The notes: generated from the letters alone by a model not told the origin. Shown: positions 24,508-32,058, counted from the stretch's first letter. The stretch is 32,462 bases of DNA from Deltaproteobacteria bacterium UBA7527 (GCA_002478225.1 DLMV01000075.1:44242-76703), one strand, 5' to 3'. Program-made: numbers and translations.

Positions 24508-24529
24508 GGGCTGGCGACCAGCCCTTTTT
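24508..24529 (-). terminator. Intrinsic terminator-like hairpin inside the envelope-stress operon
   Basis: GGGCTGG (24508-24514) and CCAGCCC (24518-24524) pair perfectly around a three-base loop. On the minus strand the stem is followed by C-TTTT and on the plus strand by TTTTT. It lies in the 51-base gap between the first Spy-like gene and the lipoprotein gene, so it should let only part of the transcripts through and keep the first gene the most highly expressed. Confidence 0.7.
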
Positions 24530-24530
24530 C

Positions 24531-25007
24531 TTATGACCTGCCGCATGGGCCCGGCCCGAAGCCTCTTCGGCCGAAGCCGAAACCACGCCCGGACTCGTTA
24601 AGCTGTTTCAACTGTTCCGGTGTCAGTATCTTCCTCTCGTCGAGCCTGAACTGTACCATCTTATCCTGCAATTTCGTCCTCAAGGCATTGACCTCTTTCT
24701 GTTTCGCAAGGATCGCAGCGTCATCTGCGCTCGGGTTTGTATAGAGGGATCTCAGCTCGTTCTTCTTCTGGAAAAGCTCATACCTCATGGCTGATGTTTC
24801 ATTCCGCTTCCTTTCTTTAAGCTGCCACATCTTGTCCATCTGCTCTTTGCTCAGGTTGAGATTTGCCACGAGCCCATAACCTGGTCCTCCGCGAGAGATC
24901 CCCGGACCACAAGGTCCACCTGCACCCATACCCGGACCGAACGCGAACACCGTTGTGGTCAGTGCGATAAAGAGTACAACCAACATACCTGCATACATCT
25001 TTTTCAT
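24531..25007 (-). CDS. Spy/ZraP-like periplasmic protein, first gene of the envelope-stress operon
   Basis: This 158-residue protein has a signal peptide (MKKMYAGMLVVLFIALTTTVFA). A Gly/Pro-rich N-terminus with one Cys follows, then a helical core with the two signature elements of the Spy/CpxP/ZraP superfamily: LNLSKEQMDKMWQLKERKR and RKILTPEQLKQLNESG. It ends in a Gly-Phe-Arg-rich tail with GPGPCGRS. ZraP-type proteins bind zinc and damp their cognate kinase, while Spy is a chaperone. The start is the ATG at 25005-25007 with AGGAGG eight bases upstream; an ATG 27 bases earlier has no such site. A sigma-54 promoter lies upstream and a terminator-like hairpin downstream. Confidence 0.88.
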   Translation of the reverse strand: MKKMYAGMLVVLFIALTTTVFAFGPGMGAGGPCGPGISRGGPGYGLVANLNLSKEQMDKMWQLKERKRNETSAMRYELFQKKNELRSLYTNPSADDAAILAKQKEVNALRTKLQDKMVQFRLDERKILTPEQLKQLNESGRGFGFGRRGFGPGPCGRS

Positions 25008-25050
25008 TGTAACCTCCTGTAAAGATTTTTTCAAACACTATCACTGATGA

Positions 25051-25066
25051 AGCAATATGCATGCCA
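25051..25066 (-). promoter_or_regulatory. Sigma-54 (-24/-12) promoter of the envelope-stress operon
   Basis: The minus strand reads TGGCATG, four bases, TTGCT, a full match to TGGCAYR-N4-TTGCW with the GG and GC elements ten bases apart. Transcription would begin near 25040, about 33 bases before the Spy-like ATG. The operon itself encodes a sigma-54 activator with an intact GAFTGA loop. Confidence 0.75.
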
Positions 25067-25124
25067 GAAGAATAATATCTCGCAACCATTTGTTATTATG
25101 GATAGTATTATTTATCCGATGAAA

Positions 25125-25146
25125 ATTGCCTCAACAAAAAGGCAAT
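25125..25146. promoter_or_regulatory. Inverted repeat, candidate activator-binding site
   Basis: ATTGCCT (25125-25131) and AGGCAAT (25140-25146) form a perfect inverted repeat with an 8-base spacer, about 85-105 bases upstream of the predicted sigma-54 start. NtrC-type activators usually bind in this range. TGTCGA (25150-25155) and TCGACA (25172-25177) form a second inverted pair just beyond it. Confidence 0.4.
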
Positions 25147-25232
25147 AAATGTCGAAGTTGTTGCTCCTTGCTCGACAATAATGTCGGGGATTCATATCAT
25201 GCCTGTTTTTTATAGGCTTACCTCAAGAAATG

Positions 25233-25241
25233 TGGTATATT
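25233..25241 (+). promoter_or_regulatory. Possible extended -10 promoter of the thiamine operon
   Basis: TGGTATATT fits an extended -10 box (TG-N-TATATT) 36 bases before the thi4 ATG. No good -35 lies at the right distance. An inverted repeat TTACCT (25218-25223) / AGGTAA (25245-25250) spans it and may be regulatory. I see no TPP riboswitch core here. Confidence 0.25.
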
Positions 25242-25276
25242 TTCAGGTAATTTTATCTCAGACACAGGAGCGCACC

Positions 25277-26050
25277 ATGATAGACGAAAGGGTTGTGACA
25301 AAAGCTATTATCGAGTGCTACACAGAAAAACTCCTTTCCTGCCTTGAGATCGATGTGGCTGTCTGTGGCGCGGGACCGTCAGGGATAGTGGCAGCCTATT
25401 ACCTGGCCAAAAAGGGGTTGAGGACAGCGATATTTGAAAGAAAGCTCTCCATCGGCGGCGGCATGTGGGGTGGGGGCATGATGTTTAACGAGATCGTCAT
25501 ACAGGACGAGGGCAGAGTTATTCTGGACGAGATGGGTATTGCAACGAGGCAATATAAAAAGGGTTATTACGTGGCAGATTCGGTCGAGTGTGTGAGCGGG
25601 CTTGCGTACAGGGCAATGAAGGCAGGGGCGAAGATATTCAATCTTATAAGCGTTGAAGACCTGGTTGTGAGAAAAGAAAAGGTCGCGGGTGTCGTCATTA
25701 ACTGGACTGCCGTCGAGATGGCATCCCTTCACGTAGACCCCCTGACGATCATGTCAAAATGCGTTGTTGATGCTACGGGCCACCCGTTAGAGGTTGTCAG
25801 GGTGCTTGAGCGAAAGATGAACGTTCGTCTTAATACCCCTTCAGGGAAGGTGGAGGGAGAGCGGTCCATGTGGGCGGACATTGCTGAGGCAACAACCCTT
25901 GAGAACACTAAAGAAGCTTACCCCGGCCTTTATGTTGCCGGCATGAGCGCGAACGCCACCTTTGGTTCTTACAGGATGGGGCCCATCTTCGGAGGCATGC
26001 TCCTGTCAGGAAAGAAGGTCGCCGAGCTTATCACGAAAAAGATCAAATGA
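25277..26050 (+). CDS. thi4: Sulfide-dependent thiazole synthase (Thi4)
   Basis: This 257-residue flavin-fold enzyme makes the thiazole part of thiamine from NAD, glycine and a sulfur source. The dinucleotide-binding fold begins DVAVCGAGPSGIVAAYYLA, followed by FERKLSIGGGMWGGGMMFN and, near the end, AGMSANATFGSYRMGPIFGGMLLSG. At the position where yeast Thi4 has its sacrificed cysteine this protein has His152 in SLHVDPL. That is the form known from methanogens, which uses free sulfide and turns over many times. The start is the ATG at 25277 with GGAG seven bases upstream; the frame is open 96 bases further but that is the promoter region. The next gene starts within its stop codon (ATGA). Confidence 0.93.
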   Translation: MIDERVVTKAIIECYTEKLLSCLEIDVAVCGAGPSGIVAAYYLAKKGLRTAIFERKLSIGGGMWGGGMMFNEIVIQDEGRVILDEMGIATRQYKKGYYVADSVECVSGLAYRAMKAGAKIFNLISVEDLVVRKEKVAGVVINWTAVEMASLHVDPLTIMSKCVVDATGHPLEVVRVLERKMNVRLNTPSGKVEGERSMWADIAEATTLENTKEAYPGLYVAGMSANATFGSYRMGPIFGGMLLSGKKVAELITKKIK

Positions 26051-27375
26051 AGAATATCCTTACCATTGCGGGGTATGACCCCACGTCAGGCGCAGGCATC
26101 ACGCGCGATACGGACACCTTTTTCTCCTTTGGTTTCCATGGCATATCCGTGCCGACGTGTACAGTTATGCAAGGCCCGAAGGGCGTAATCGAGGTGCGCC
26201 CGACGCCACAGGACCAATTCAGCCGGATGCTTGGTATGATAAACGACGATTTGCGCATTGATGGAGTAAAGGTCGGCGTGGTATATGATCAACGATATGT
26301 TGATGAGATATCAAAGTTTCTCCGGAAACAAACAGGCATCCCCGTAATAGTTGATCCTGTATTCGCGGCCAAGAACAAAAAAAGGCTCATCACCGAAGAA
26401 GGCATGAGAAGGCTTGTCGGCTCTGTTTTTCCGGCGGCGCATATCGTTACCCCGAACATCGAAGAGGCGTCCGTCCTGATGGGGAAAAAGATCGGCAGTG
26501 TGCAGGAAATGAAGGCAGCTGCAAAGATGCTCGTTGGTTCAGGCATCAAAGCTGTCATTATCAAAGGAGGACACCTCAAGGGTGAACCGACAGATATTCT
26601 CTATGATGGCAAGAGGTTCATCGAGTGGAGGAAAAAACGGATAGGCCGGGTAATACACGGCACCGGGTGTTCCTTCTCATCGTCGGTACTGTGCTGCCTT
26701 GTTGCCGGCTATCCCGTGAACGAGGCCTTTATAGCGGCACAGGAGCATACGGACAGATTGCTGAGGGAGAGCTACCGGATAGATGCTGACGGGTATTACT
26801 ATATGTCTTCAGGGATAACGAACAGCAAGGCGGCGCAAAAATGGGAGGTCATTAGCGGCCTGCGAATGGCTTCAAAGCGTTTGTTGCAGCTTAACTGCAT
26901 TGAACTCGTTCCTGAGGTCCAGATGAACATGGGATATGCGATCACTAACGCCGGAGGCGTTGAGGACATTGCAGCCTTCCCGGGGAGGATCGGTAAACGC
27001 GGCGGAAGCATATATCTTAGGGGAGATCCTGAATTTGGCGCCTCATCCCACGTGGCAAGGCTCATCCTCACATACATGCGCCATTATCCCTATATGCGCG
27101 CCTGTGTGAACATACGGTACGATAAGGACATCCTGGCAAAGGCCAAGGAGCGGAATATGCATATTGCCTTTTTTGATCGAAAGAAGGAACCGTCGAAGGT
27201 AAAAGGGGCCGAGGGCAAAAGTCTTGATTATCTCGTCGATAGGGTCCTCAGGAGGGTAGCGTCACCGCCCGATATTATCTATGATAAAGGAGATATCGGC
27301 AGGGAGCCCATTATAAGGCTTTTTGCCCGGAACCCCCTGGAACTAACCGAGAAGATGGAGATGATAAGACCATGA
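26047..27375 (+). CDS. thiDN: ThiD-ThiN fusion: HMP(-P) kinase and thiamine-phosphate synthase
   Basis: This 442-residue fusion has two domains. Residues 1-260 are ThiD, which phosphorylates hydroxymethylpyrimidine and its phosphate: ILTIAGYDPTSGAGITRD at the start, the PVIVDPVFAAK segment and the C-terminal anion hole GRVIHGTGCSFSS. Residues 265-435 are ThiN, a thiamine-phosphate synthase unrelated to ThiE (VPEVQMNMGYAITNAGGVEDIAAFPGRIG, then FGASSHVARLIL and PDIIYDKGDIGREP). This fusion is common in archaea and some anaerobes and replaces a separate thiE. It overlaps thi4 and thiC by four bases each, so all three are coupled. Confidence 0.92.
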   Translation: MKNILTIAGYDPTSGAGITRDTDTFFSFGFHGISVPTCTVMQGPKGVIEVRPTPQDQFSRMLGMINDDLRIDGVKVGVVYDQRYVDEISKFLRKQTGIPVIVDPVFAAKNKKRLITEEGMRRLVGSVFPAAHIVTPNIEEASVLMGKKIGSVQEMKAAAKMLVGSGIKAVIIKGGHLKGEPTDILYDGKRFIEWRKKRIGRVIHGTGCSFSSSVLCCLVAGYPVNEAFIAAQEHTDRLLRESYRIDADGYYYMSSGITNSKAAQKWEVISGLRMASKRLLQLNCIELVPEVQMNMGYAITNAGGVEDIAAFPGRIGKRGGSIYLRGDPEFGASSHVARLILTYMRHYPYMRACVNIRYDKDILAKAKERNMHIAFFDRKKEPSKVKGAEGKSLDYLVDRVLRRVASPPDIIYDKGDIGREPIIRLFARNPLELTEKMEMIRP

Positions 27376-28658
27376 ACAACCAATTAACAGCAGCACGTCA
27401 AGGAAAGGTTACAAAGATAATGGAGCGCGTCGCGAAAGACGAGGGCATCAAAAGCGATCTTTTGCGCGAGAACATAGCCTCTGGCAAGGCCGCGATCCTG
27501 GCAAACAACAGGCATAAAAATTTTACGCCGAAGGGTGTGGGGAAGGGGCTATCGGTCAAGGTCAATGCAAACCTGGGAACCTCCCCGGAAAGGATCGGGG
27601 TCAAGGCAGAGCTTGAGAAGCTTAAAATGGCTCGGGAGGCTGGGGCCGATACGGTGATGGACCTGAGCACCGGCGGCAACCTCGATGAGATCCGCAGAGT
27701 GATCATACAAGAGGCAAGGATACCTGTCGGCACTGTTCCGATCTATCAGGCTGCCGTTGAGACGGTGAAAAAGAGAAAGACCATAAAGCGTATGGACCCG
27801 GATGAGATCTTTGAGGTCATTGAAAGACACGGGGCGGATGGAGTTGATTTTGTTACCGTACACTGCGGCGTCACGCAGCGCTCACTGGAGAGACTGAAAA
27901 CCCAGGGAAGGATCACCGACATCGTCAGCCGGGGCGGCGCATTCCTTGCGGAATGGATGATCGTCAACAGGAAAGAGAATCCTCTCTACGCGCAATTCGA
28001 CCGTCTCGTCAGGATCGCACGGAGATATGATATGACGCTGAGCCTCGGGGATGGCTTGAGGCCGGGGTGCATCGCAGACGCCACGGACAGGGGACAGGTC
28101 GAAGAGCTAATTATCCTTGGCGAGCTCTGCGCGGAGGCGATCCGGAACGACGTACAGGTAATGATCGAAGGGCCGGGACATGTCCCGATCAACCAGATAG
28201 AGGCGAACATTGTTCTCCAGAAAAGGCTCTGCAACGAAGCCCCCTTTTATGTCCTCGGTCCTATCGTAACCGATATTGCGCCGGGCTACGACCACATCAC
28301 ATCGGCGATCGGAGGAGCTCTTGCAGGCTATTACGGCGCAGATTTTCTCTGTTATGTGACGCCTTCCGAACACCTTGGGCTGCCGTCGCCGAAAGACGTC
28401 AGGGATGGTGTGATCGTCACGAGGATCGCAGCCCACGCAGCAGACCTTGCCAGGGGAAACGAAAAGGCCTTGAAGCTCGACAGGGCCATGTCAATGTACC
28501 GGAAGGTCCTTGATTGGAAAGGCCAGATCAAATGCGCCATCGACCCCGATAAGATCAGGGAATTCCGGAAAGAGAGGAATCTCAAAGACGACGTATGCAG
28601 CATGTGCGGCGAATATTGCTCCATGAAGCTTATGAAGGATTATCTGAAAAAAAAGTAG
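27372..28658 (+). CDS. thiC: Phosphomethylpyrimidine synthase
   Basis: This 428-residue radical-SAM enzyme converts aminoimidazole ribotide to hydroxymethylpyrimidine phosphate. It has the ThiC TIM barrel, with NANLGTSPER, DLSTGGNLDEIRR, VTVHCGV, MIEGPGHVP, LGPIVTDIAPGYDHITSAIG and CYVTPSEHLGLP. The C-terminal cluster motif CSMCGEYCSM (Cys-x2-Cys-x4-Cys) holds the catalytic [4Fe-4S]. The protein is the short form that lacks the N-terminal extension of the E. coli enzyme (about 630 residues), as usual in anaerobes. The ATG lies in the thiDN stop (ATGA). With thi4 and thiDN it supplies both halves of thiamine phosphate and their coupling. Confidence 0.96.
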   Translation: MNNQLTAARQGKVTKIMERVAKDEGIKSDLLRENIASGKAAILANNRHKNFTPKGVGKGLSVKVNANLGTSPERIGVKAELEKLKMAREAGADTVMDLSTGGNLDEIRRVIIQEARIPVGTVPIYQAAVETVKKRKTIKRMDPDEIFEVIERHGADGVDFVTVHCGVTQRSLERLKTQGRITDIVSRGGAFLAEWMIVNRKENPLYAQFDRLVRIARRYDMTLSLGDGLRPGCIADATDRGQVEELIILGELCAEAIRNDVQVMIEGPGHVPINQIEANIVLQKRLCNEAPFYVLGPIVTDIAPGYDHITSAIGGALAGYYGADFLCYVTPSEHLGLPSPKDVRDGVIVTRIAAHAADLARGNEKALKLDRAMSMYRKVLDWKGQIKCAIDPDKIREFRKERNLKDDVCSMCGEYCSMKLMKDYLKKK

Positions 28659-28728
28659 ATGCCCACAGACAATCCCGTGTATTATTATAACCCAAATATG
28701 TATTTTATAGCCCATTCCTGGGCCGGGT

Positions 28729-28790
28729 ACCCGCTTGCGGGTGCGGGAGCCTCTTTGGGCTTTGCCCGAAGAGGGGGCGACGTGAGCCCC
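28729..28790. repeat. Three GC-rich hairpins in a row between thiC and xseA
   Basis: ACCCGC/GCGGGT (28729-28742), CCTCTT-GGGC/GCCC-AAGAGG (28750-28774) and GGGGC/GCCCC (28774-28790) would each fold. The last 14 bases (GCGACGTGAGCCCC, 28777-28790) recur exactly at 31470-31483. This looks like an intergenic repeat element. No T-tract follows it. It fills most of the 145-base gap before xseA. Confidence 0.55.
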
Positions 28791-28803
28791 GGGAAATAGT
28801 TAC

Positions 28804-30018
28804 ATGGATATTACTTCCGAATGGCAGTTCGAGGTCCTTACCGTTTCGGAGATCACGTCTTCTATAAAACAGTTTATCAGCGGCAGGTTCCGGAACGTAT
28901 GCGTCGAGGGCGAGGTCTCGAATGCGAAGCTTTACCCATCGGGACATCTCTATTTCACCCTGAAGGATGATGCGGCTATGATGAAGGCTGTCGCTTTCAA
29001 CTATCAGGCGAGATTCGCAGAAGACGCAATGATCCGGGACGGCGACCTCATTGTCTGCGAGGGCAGGATCGATGTGTACGAAAAGAGGGGGGAGTACCAG
29101 CTCATTGTGAACAGCATCATCGCGAAGGGGAACCAGGGGGTCCTCTATGCGAAATTCCTTGCGCTAAAAGAGAAGCTGTTCCGGGAGGGACTCTTCGACG
29201 AGAGCAAGAAAAAGCCGCTCCCTTTTTTACCTGAAACGATCGGGATCATTACATCGCCAGCCGGTGCGGCAATACGGGATATGCTGAAGGTCATATACAG
29301 CAAATTCCCAAACGCAGGCGTTGTGGTCTACCCTGTAAAGGTGCAGGGAGATGAAGCCGCTTCCGAGATTGTTGAGGGCATCGAGTATTTCAATGCAACC
29401 GGCGAGGTCGACGTCATTATTGCAGGCAGGGGAGGAGGTTCCCTGGAAGACCTTGCGCCTTTTAATGAAGAGAGCGTGGCGCGGGCAATCTACGCATCGG
29501 AGATCCCCGTTGTCTCGGCGGTCGGCCACGAGATAGATTTTACCATAGCTGACTTTGTGGCAGACGTAAGGGCCCCCACGCCGACAGCGGCAGCGAATAT
29601 GGTCATCCAGGACAAAAGGGAATTGCTCGATCTCATCGAAGGGATGAAGGACGCCCTTCTCAAACTTATAGGTGAGCGTATCGAGAGATCGAGATTCCTT
29701 CTCTATCAGGGCATGGCTGAGCTTAAAGAAAGAAAGGACTTTTTTACTTCATCGCGTATGTACCTCGACGAACTTTCGAACAACCTCGTCCACGGTTTCC
29801 TTACTTATTTCAGGAACAGGAAAATAGCCATAGAGTCTCTCGCACAGAGATTGAAGGACCTAAACCCGGAGAGCATACTCAGGCGGGGTTACAGCATAAC
29901 AATGAAAAGCGACACCCGGAACATCGTTTACAGCGCTGACGAGGTGACCTCAGGCGAGGAGCTGAATATTAGGCTTCACAAGGGCGAATTGGACGTAACG
30001 GTTGCCGAGAAGCGTTGA
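28804..30018 (+). CDS. xseA: Exodeoxyribonuclease VII large subunit
   Basis: This 404-residue protein is the large subunit of exonuclease VII, which degrades single-stranded DNA in both directions. An N-terminal OB-fold (about 5-105) carries VEGEVSNAKLYPSGHLYFTLKD. The catalytic region follows, with IGIITSPAGAAIRDM, DVIIAGRGGGSLEDLAPFNEE and VSAVGHEIDFTIADFVADVRAPTPTAAA, then a long coiled coil (about 275-355) and the closing ILRRGYSI block. The protein is slightly shorter than E. coli XseA (456). The start is the ATG at 28804; no strong ribosome binding site is seen. The small subunit gene xseB, often next to it, is not in the window. Confidence 0.95.
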   Translation: MDITSEWQFEVLTVSEITSSIKQFISGRFRNVCVEGEVSNAKLYPSGHLYFTLKDDAAMMKAVAFNYQARFAEDAMIRDGDLIVCEGRIDVYEKRGEYQLIVNSIIAKGNQGVLYAKFLALKEKLFREGLFDESKKKPLPFLPETIGIITSPAGAAIRDMLKVIYSKFPNAGVVVYPVKVQGDEAASEIVEGIEYFNATGEVDVIIAGRGGGSLEDLAPFNEESVARAIYASEIPVVSAVGHEIDFTIADFVADVRAPTPTAAANMVIQDKRELLDLIEGMKDALLKLIGERIERSRFLLYQGMAELKERKDFFTSSRMYLDELSNNLVHGFLTYFRNRKIAIESLAQRLKDLNPESILRRGYSITMKSDTRNIVYSADEVTSGEELNIRLHKGELDVTVAEKR

Positions 30019-30080
30019 ACTCAAAAGATTCAGCACGAATCCTAATATCGACATGTAAAATCAAATCCGAAGCACGAATA

Positions 30081-30196
30081 TCGAAATCCTAAACAAGCAC
30101 AAATGTTCAAATATCAAAACTGACAGAGCATTTACATTTTGAACATTCAGTATTTGAATTTTGATATTATTTAGTGCTTCGTGCTTAGGATTTCGA
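30081..30196. repeat. Nested AT-rich inverted repeats between convergent xseA and the YihY gene
   Basis: Three arm pairs nest inside each other: TCGAAATCCTAA (30081-30092) with TTAGGATTTCGA (30185-30196), ATATCAAAA (30111-30119) with TTTTGATAT (30159-30167), and AATGTTCAAA (30102-30111) with TTTGAACATT (30138-30147). Some arms overlap, so more than one fold is possible. GAAGCACGAA words occur on both sides. The element fills the 185-base gap between two genes that end towards each other. Confidence 0.55.
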
Positions 30197-30203
30197 ATTT
30201 TAT

Positions 30204-31424
30204 TTAGAGATGCTCTCCGGTAATCTTGAGCCTCATCGTCATCTCTTTCAGGATCGACAGGACGATCTTGGGGTTCTCTTTCAGGATGACGTCAAAATTG
30301 TCGTGAGAGATGTTAACGAGCTGCGTATCAGGTTCTACGGCCACTGCAGTAGCTGTTCGCGGAGTATCTACGAGCATCGACATCTCGCCGAAATATTCAC
30401 CCTTTTTCATGGTCCGTATTACCTGGTCCTTCTTGCAGATATTTACAGAGCCGGCCATCACATAGAACATGCTCCCCCCCGGCTCACCTTCTTGAAAGAT
30501 GACATCACCTGCATTATAGCGTCCGAGGAACTTTTTTATTAGGTTTTTTGGTCTTTTTTGAACGCCTTCCTCCTGGAGAAAAAGACCTTTTAGCAAAAGA
30601 GCGTCCCTTTTCCAGAAGTGAACCATGATCTCAGCGCCAAAGAGGATCACGAGGAAACAATAATATACCCATATGATCATGAAGAAGAGTATCCTGAGAG
30701 AGCCAAAAGCAAGGCCGTAATTGGGGTTGGACTGCACAAAGGTAGAGAAAATGTCTCTCATGGAGATGATAAGGATCGCGGAAACAAAGGAGGCCATAAT
30801 GAGCCGGCCAAGGTTCAATGTGACCGGCAGAAACGTTCTGTAGAAGACTATCATGCAGAATGTGGCAACGGCCAATGAGATAAAGATATTAAATACAACA
30901 AAAAAGTAGCTCTTGCTGAAGACAGTATGCACAAGATAGGAATGGATTATCTCTCCTGCAACGAGGAAGAAGAACAGGATCAATATGGTGCAGGCGGAAA
31001 GGGCGTTTGCATATATGGTTTTGATGAAGGACAGATCGCTTTCCATGCTGAAGATCTTCAGGAAAGCGGTCCTGAGCGAGTCCGTAAGGGACATTATCGA
31101 TACAAAAACGAATCCCAGGGTAACGACGAGCCAGGTCACCTTATACTGGGTTGTGAAAAAGAACTCTTTTGATATGAATGTGTTGAGAAGAGGAAAGAGG
31201 TGGCTTATTAGGCTTTCGATAGCGTTCATAATGGTCTGCGACAGGATCGCATAGTTTCCGAGAAGGTAAGAAACGAAAAAGAGGAGCGGGATGACGGAAA
31301 AGAAACCGTATGTTGCCAGCGCAGCCGACATCTCAAAGTTGTTGTTTTTCAGAAACGACTGGATCGACTCTTTTATGATGATCAGTATGATCCCGGAGGA
31401 TTGTTTGATCCGCTCGCTTTGCAT
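30204..31424 (-). CDS. YihY/BrkB-family membrane protein fused to a cyclic-nucleotide-binding domain
   Basis: In this 406-residue protein residues 1-275 are a YihY/BrkB membrane domain with six hydrophobic segments, including the family start AALATYGFFSVIPLLFFVSYLLG and the later NYGLAFGSLRILFFMIIWVYYCFLVILFGAEI. Residues about 300-400 form a cyclic-nucleotide-binding domain: AGDVIFQEGEPGGSMFYVMAGSVNI and a phosphate-binding cassette YFGEMSMLVDTPRTATAVA with its conserved Glu and Arg. Family members with only the membrane part are called RNase BN in old annotation, which is wrong. The ligand domain should face the cytoplasm. The gene lies 63 bases after another cNMP-domain gene. The role is unknown; nucleotide-controlled membrane function is an inference. 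Confidence 0.88.
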   Translation of the reverse strand: MQSERIKQSSGIILIIIKESIQSFLKNNNFEMSAALATYGFFSVIPLLFFVSYLLGNYAILSQTIMNAIESLISHLFPLLNTFISKEFFFTTQYKVTWLVVTLGFVFVSIMSLTDSLRTAFLKIFSMESDLSFIKTIYANALSACTILILFFFLVAGEIIHSYLVHTVFSKSYFFVVFNIFISLAVATFCMIVFYRTFLPVTLNLGRLIMASFVSAILIISMRDIFSTFVQSNPNYGLAFGSLRILFFMIIWVYYCFLVILFGAEIMVHFWKRDALLLKGLFLQEEGVQKRPKNLIKKFLGRYNAGDVIFQEGEPGGSMFYVMAGSVNICKKDQVIRTMKKGEYFGEMSMLVDTPRTATAVAVEPDTQLVNISHDNFDVILKENPKIVLSILKEMTMRLKITGEHL

Positions 31425-31469
31425 GACCTTTTTCCCTGAAGAATATTTTACCAGCTGGCTAGCTCGTGA

Positions 31470-31483
31470 GCGACGTGAGCCCC
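31470..31483. repeat. Second copy of the GCGACGTGAGCCCC word
   Basis: This 14-base word is identical to 28777-28790. It sits in the 63-base gap between the two cNMP-domain genes, next to a small GCTC-GT-GAGC stem (31462-31471). Confidence 0.45.
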
Positions 31484-31487
31484 ATTA

Positions 31488-31964
31488 TTAGTAGAGGTAC
31501 TCCACAAGCATCCAGTCAGATACGCGGAGACGGTGGCTCATCAGCTGGGCGAGCTTTGAATAGATGACAATGCCGAGCTTCGGGTTATCATTGAGAAGCA
31601 GCTCAAAATTTTCTTTTGATAGTATAAGCATTGTCGTATCTTCACCGGCAGTTGCTGAGGCCGATCTCGGGAGACCATCGATGATGCTCATCTCTCCAAA
31701 GGTCCTGCCGGCGCCTATTTCTGATATTGTTTTTTCCTGCTTGCGGGAATCGCCTTTTGCAATCCTCACAAGCCCGCCGACAATGAAGCACATATATGCT
31801 TCCTTCGATCCCTCGATAAATAGCTGCTCGTCCTTGTTGATCTTTGCTACATAGAGGTATTGAGCAAGCCGTTCGATCTGCTCTGGAGTGAGGTCGTTGC
31901 CCCACTGGGTTCGTTTCAGCATGTCCATCCGCTCATTCAAAGATGAAGTTATGTGATCGACCAT
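31488..31964 (-). CDS. Stand-alone cyclic-nucleotide-binding-domain protein
   Basis: This 158-residue cytoplasmic protein consists of a short helical lead (LTPEQIERLAQYLYVAKINKDEQLFIEG) and one cyclic-nucleotide-binding barrel. Its phosphate-binding cassette is FGEMSIIDGLPRSASA, with the Glu and Arg that hold the cyclic phosphate. A C-terminal helix follows but there is no helix-turn-helix, so it is not a Crp-type regulator. The start is the ATG at 31962-31964 with AGGAGGG five bases upstream; an earlier in-frame start 18 bases upstream is less supported. It precedes the YihY-cNMP fusion on the same strand and is probably in the same operon, perhaps as a second sensor subunit. Confidence 0.85.
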   Translation of the reverse strand: MVDHITSSLNERMDMLKRTQWGNDLTPEQIERLAQYLYVAKINKDEQLFIEGSKEAYMCFIVGGLVRIAKGDSRKQEKTISEIGAGRTFGEMSIIDGLPRSASATAGEDTTMLILSKENFELLLNDNPKLGIVIYSKLAQLMSHRLRVSDWMLVEYLY

Positions 31965-32058
31965 CTTCACCCTCCTTGTCAAGAGTTTAAGAAAATCATT
32001 GTTCTATTGTGTAACGTATCCGTCGGCATTGTCAAGCACTTCACGAAATAAAATAATT

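Noticed and set aside
25150..25276. A TPP riboswitch before thi4.
   Set aside because: I could not find the conserved CTGAGA and ACCTGA cores of a TPP aptamer in the leader.
30204..31424. Ribonuclease BN label for the YihY-domain protein.
   Set aside because: That old name came from a misassignment; the protein is an integral membrane protein without nuclease motifs.
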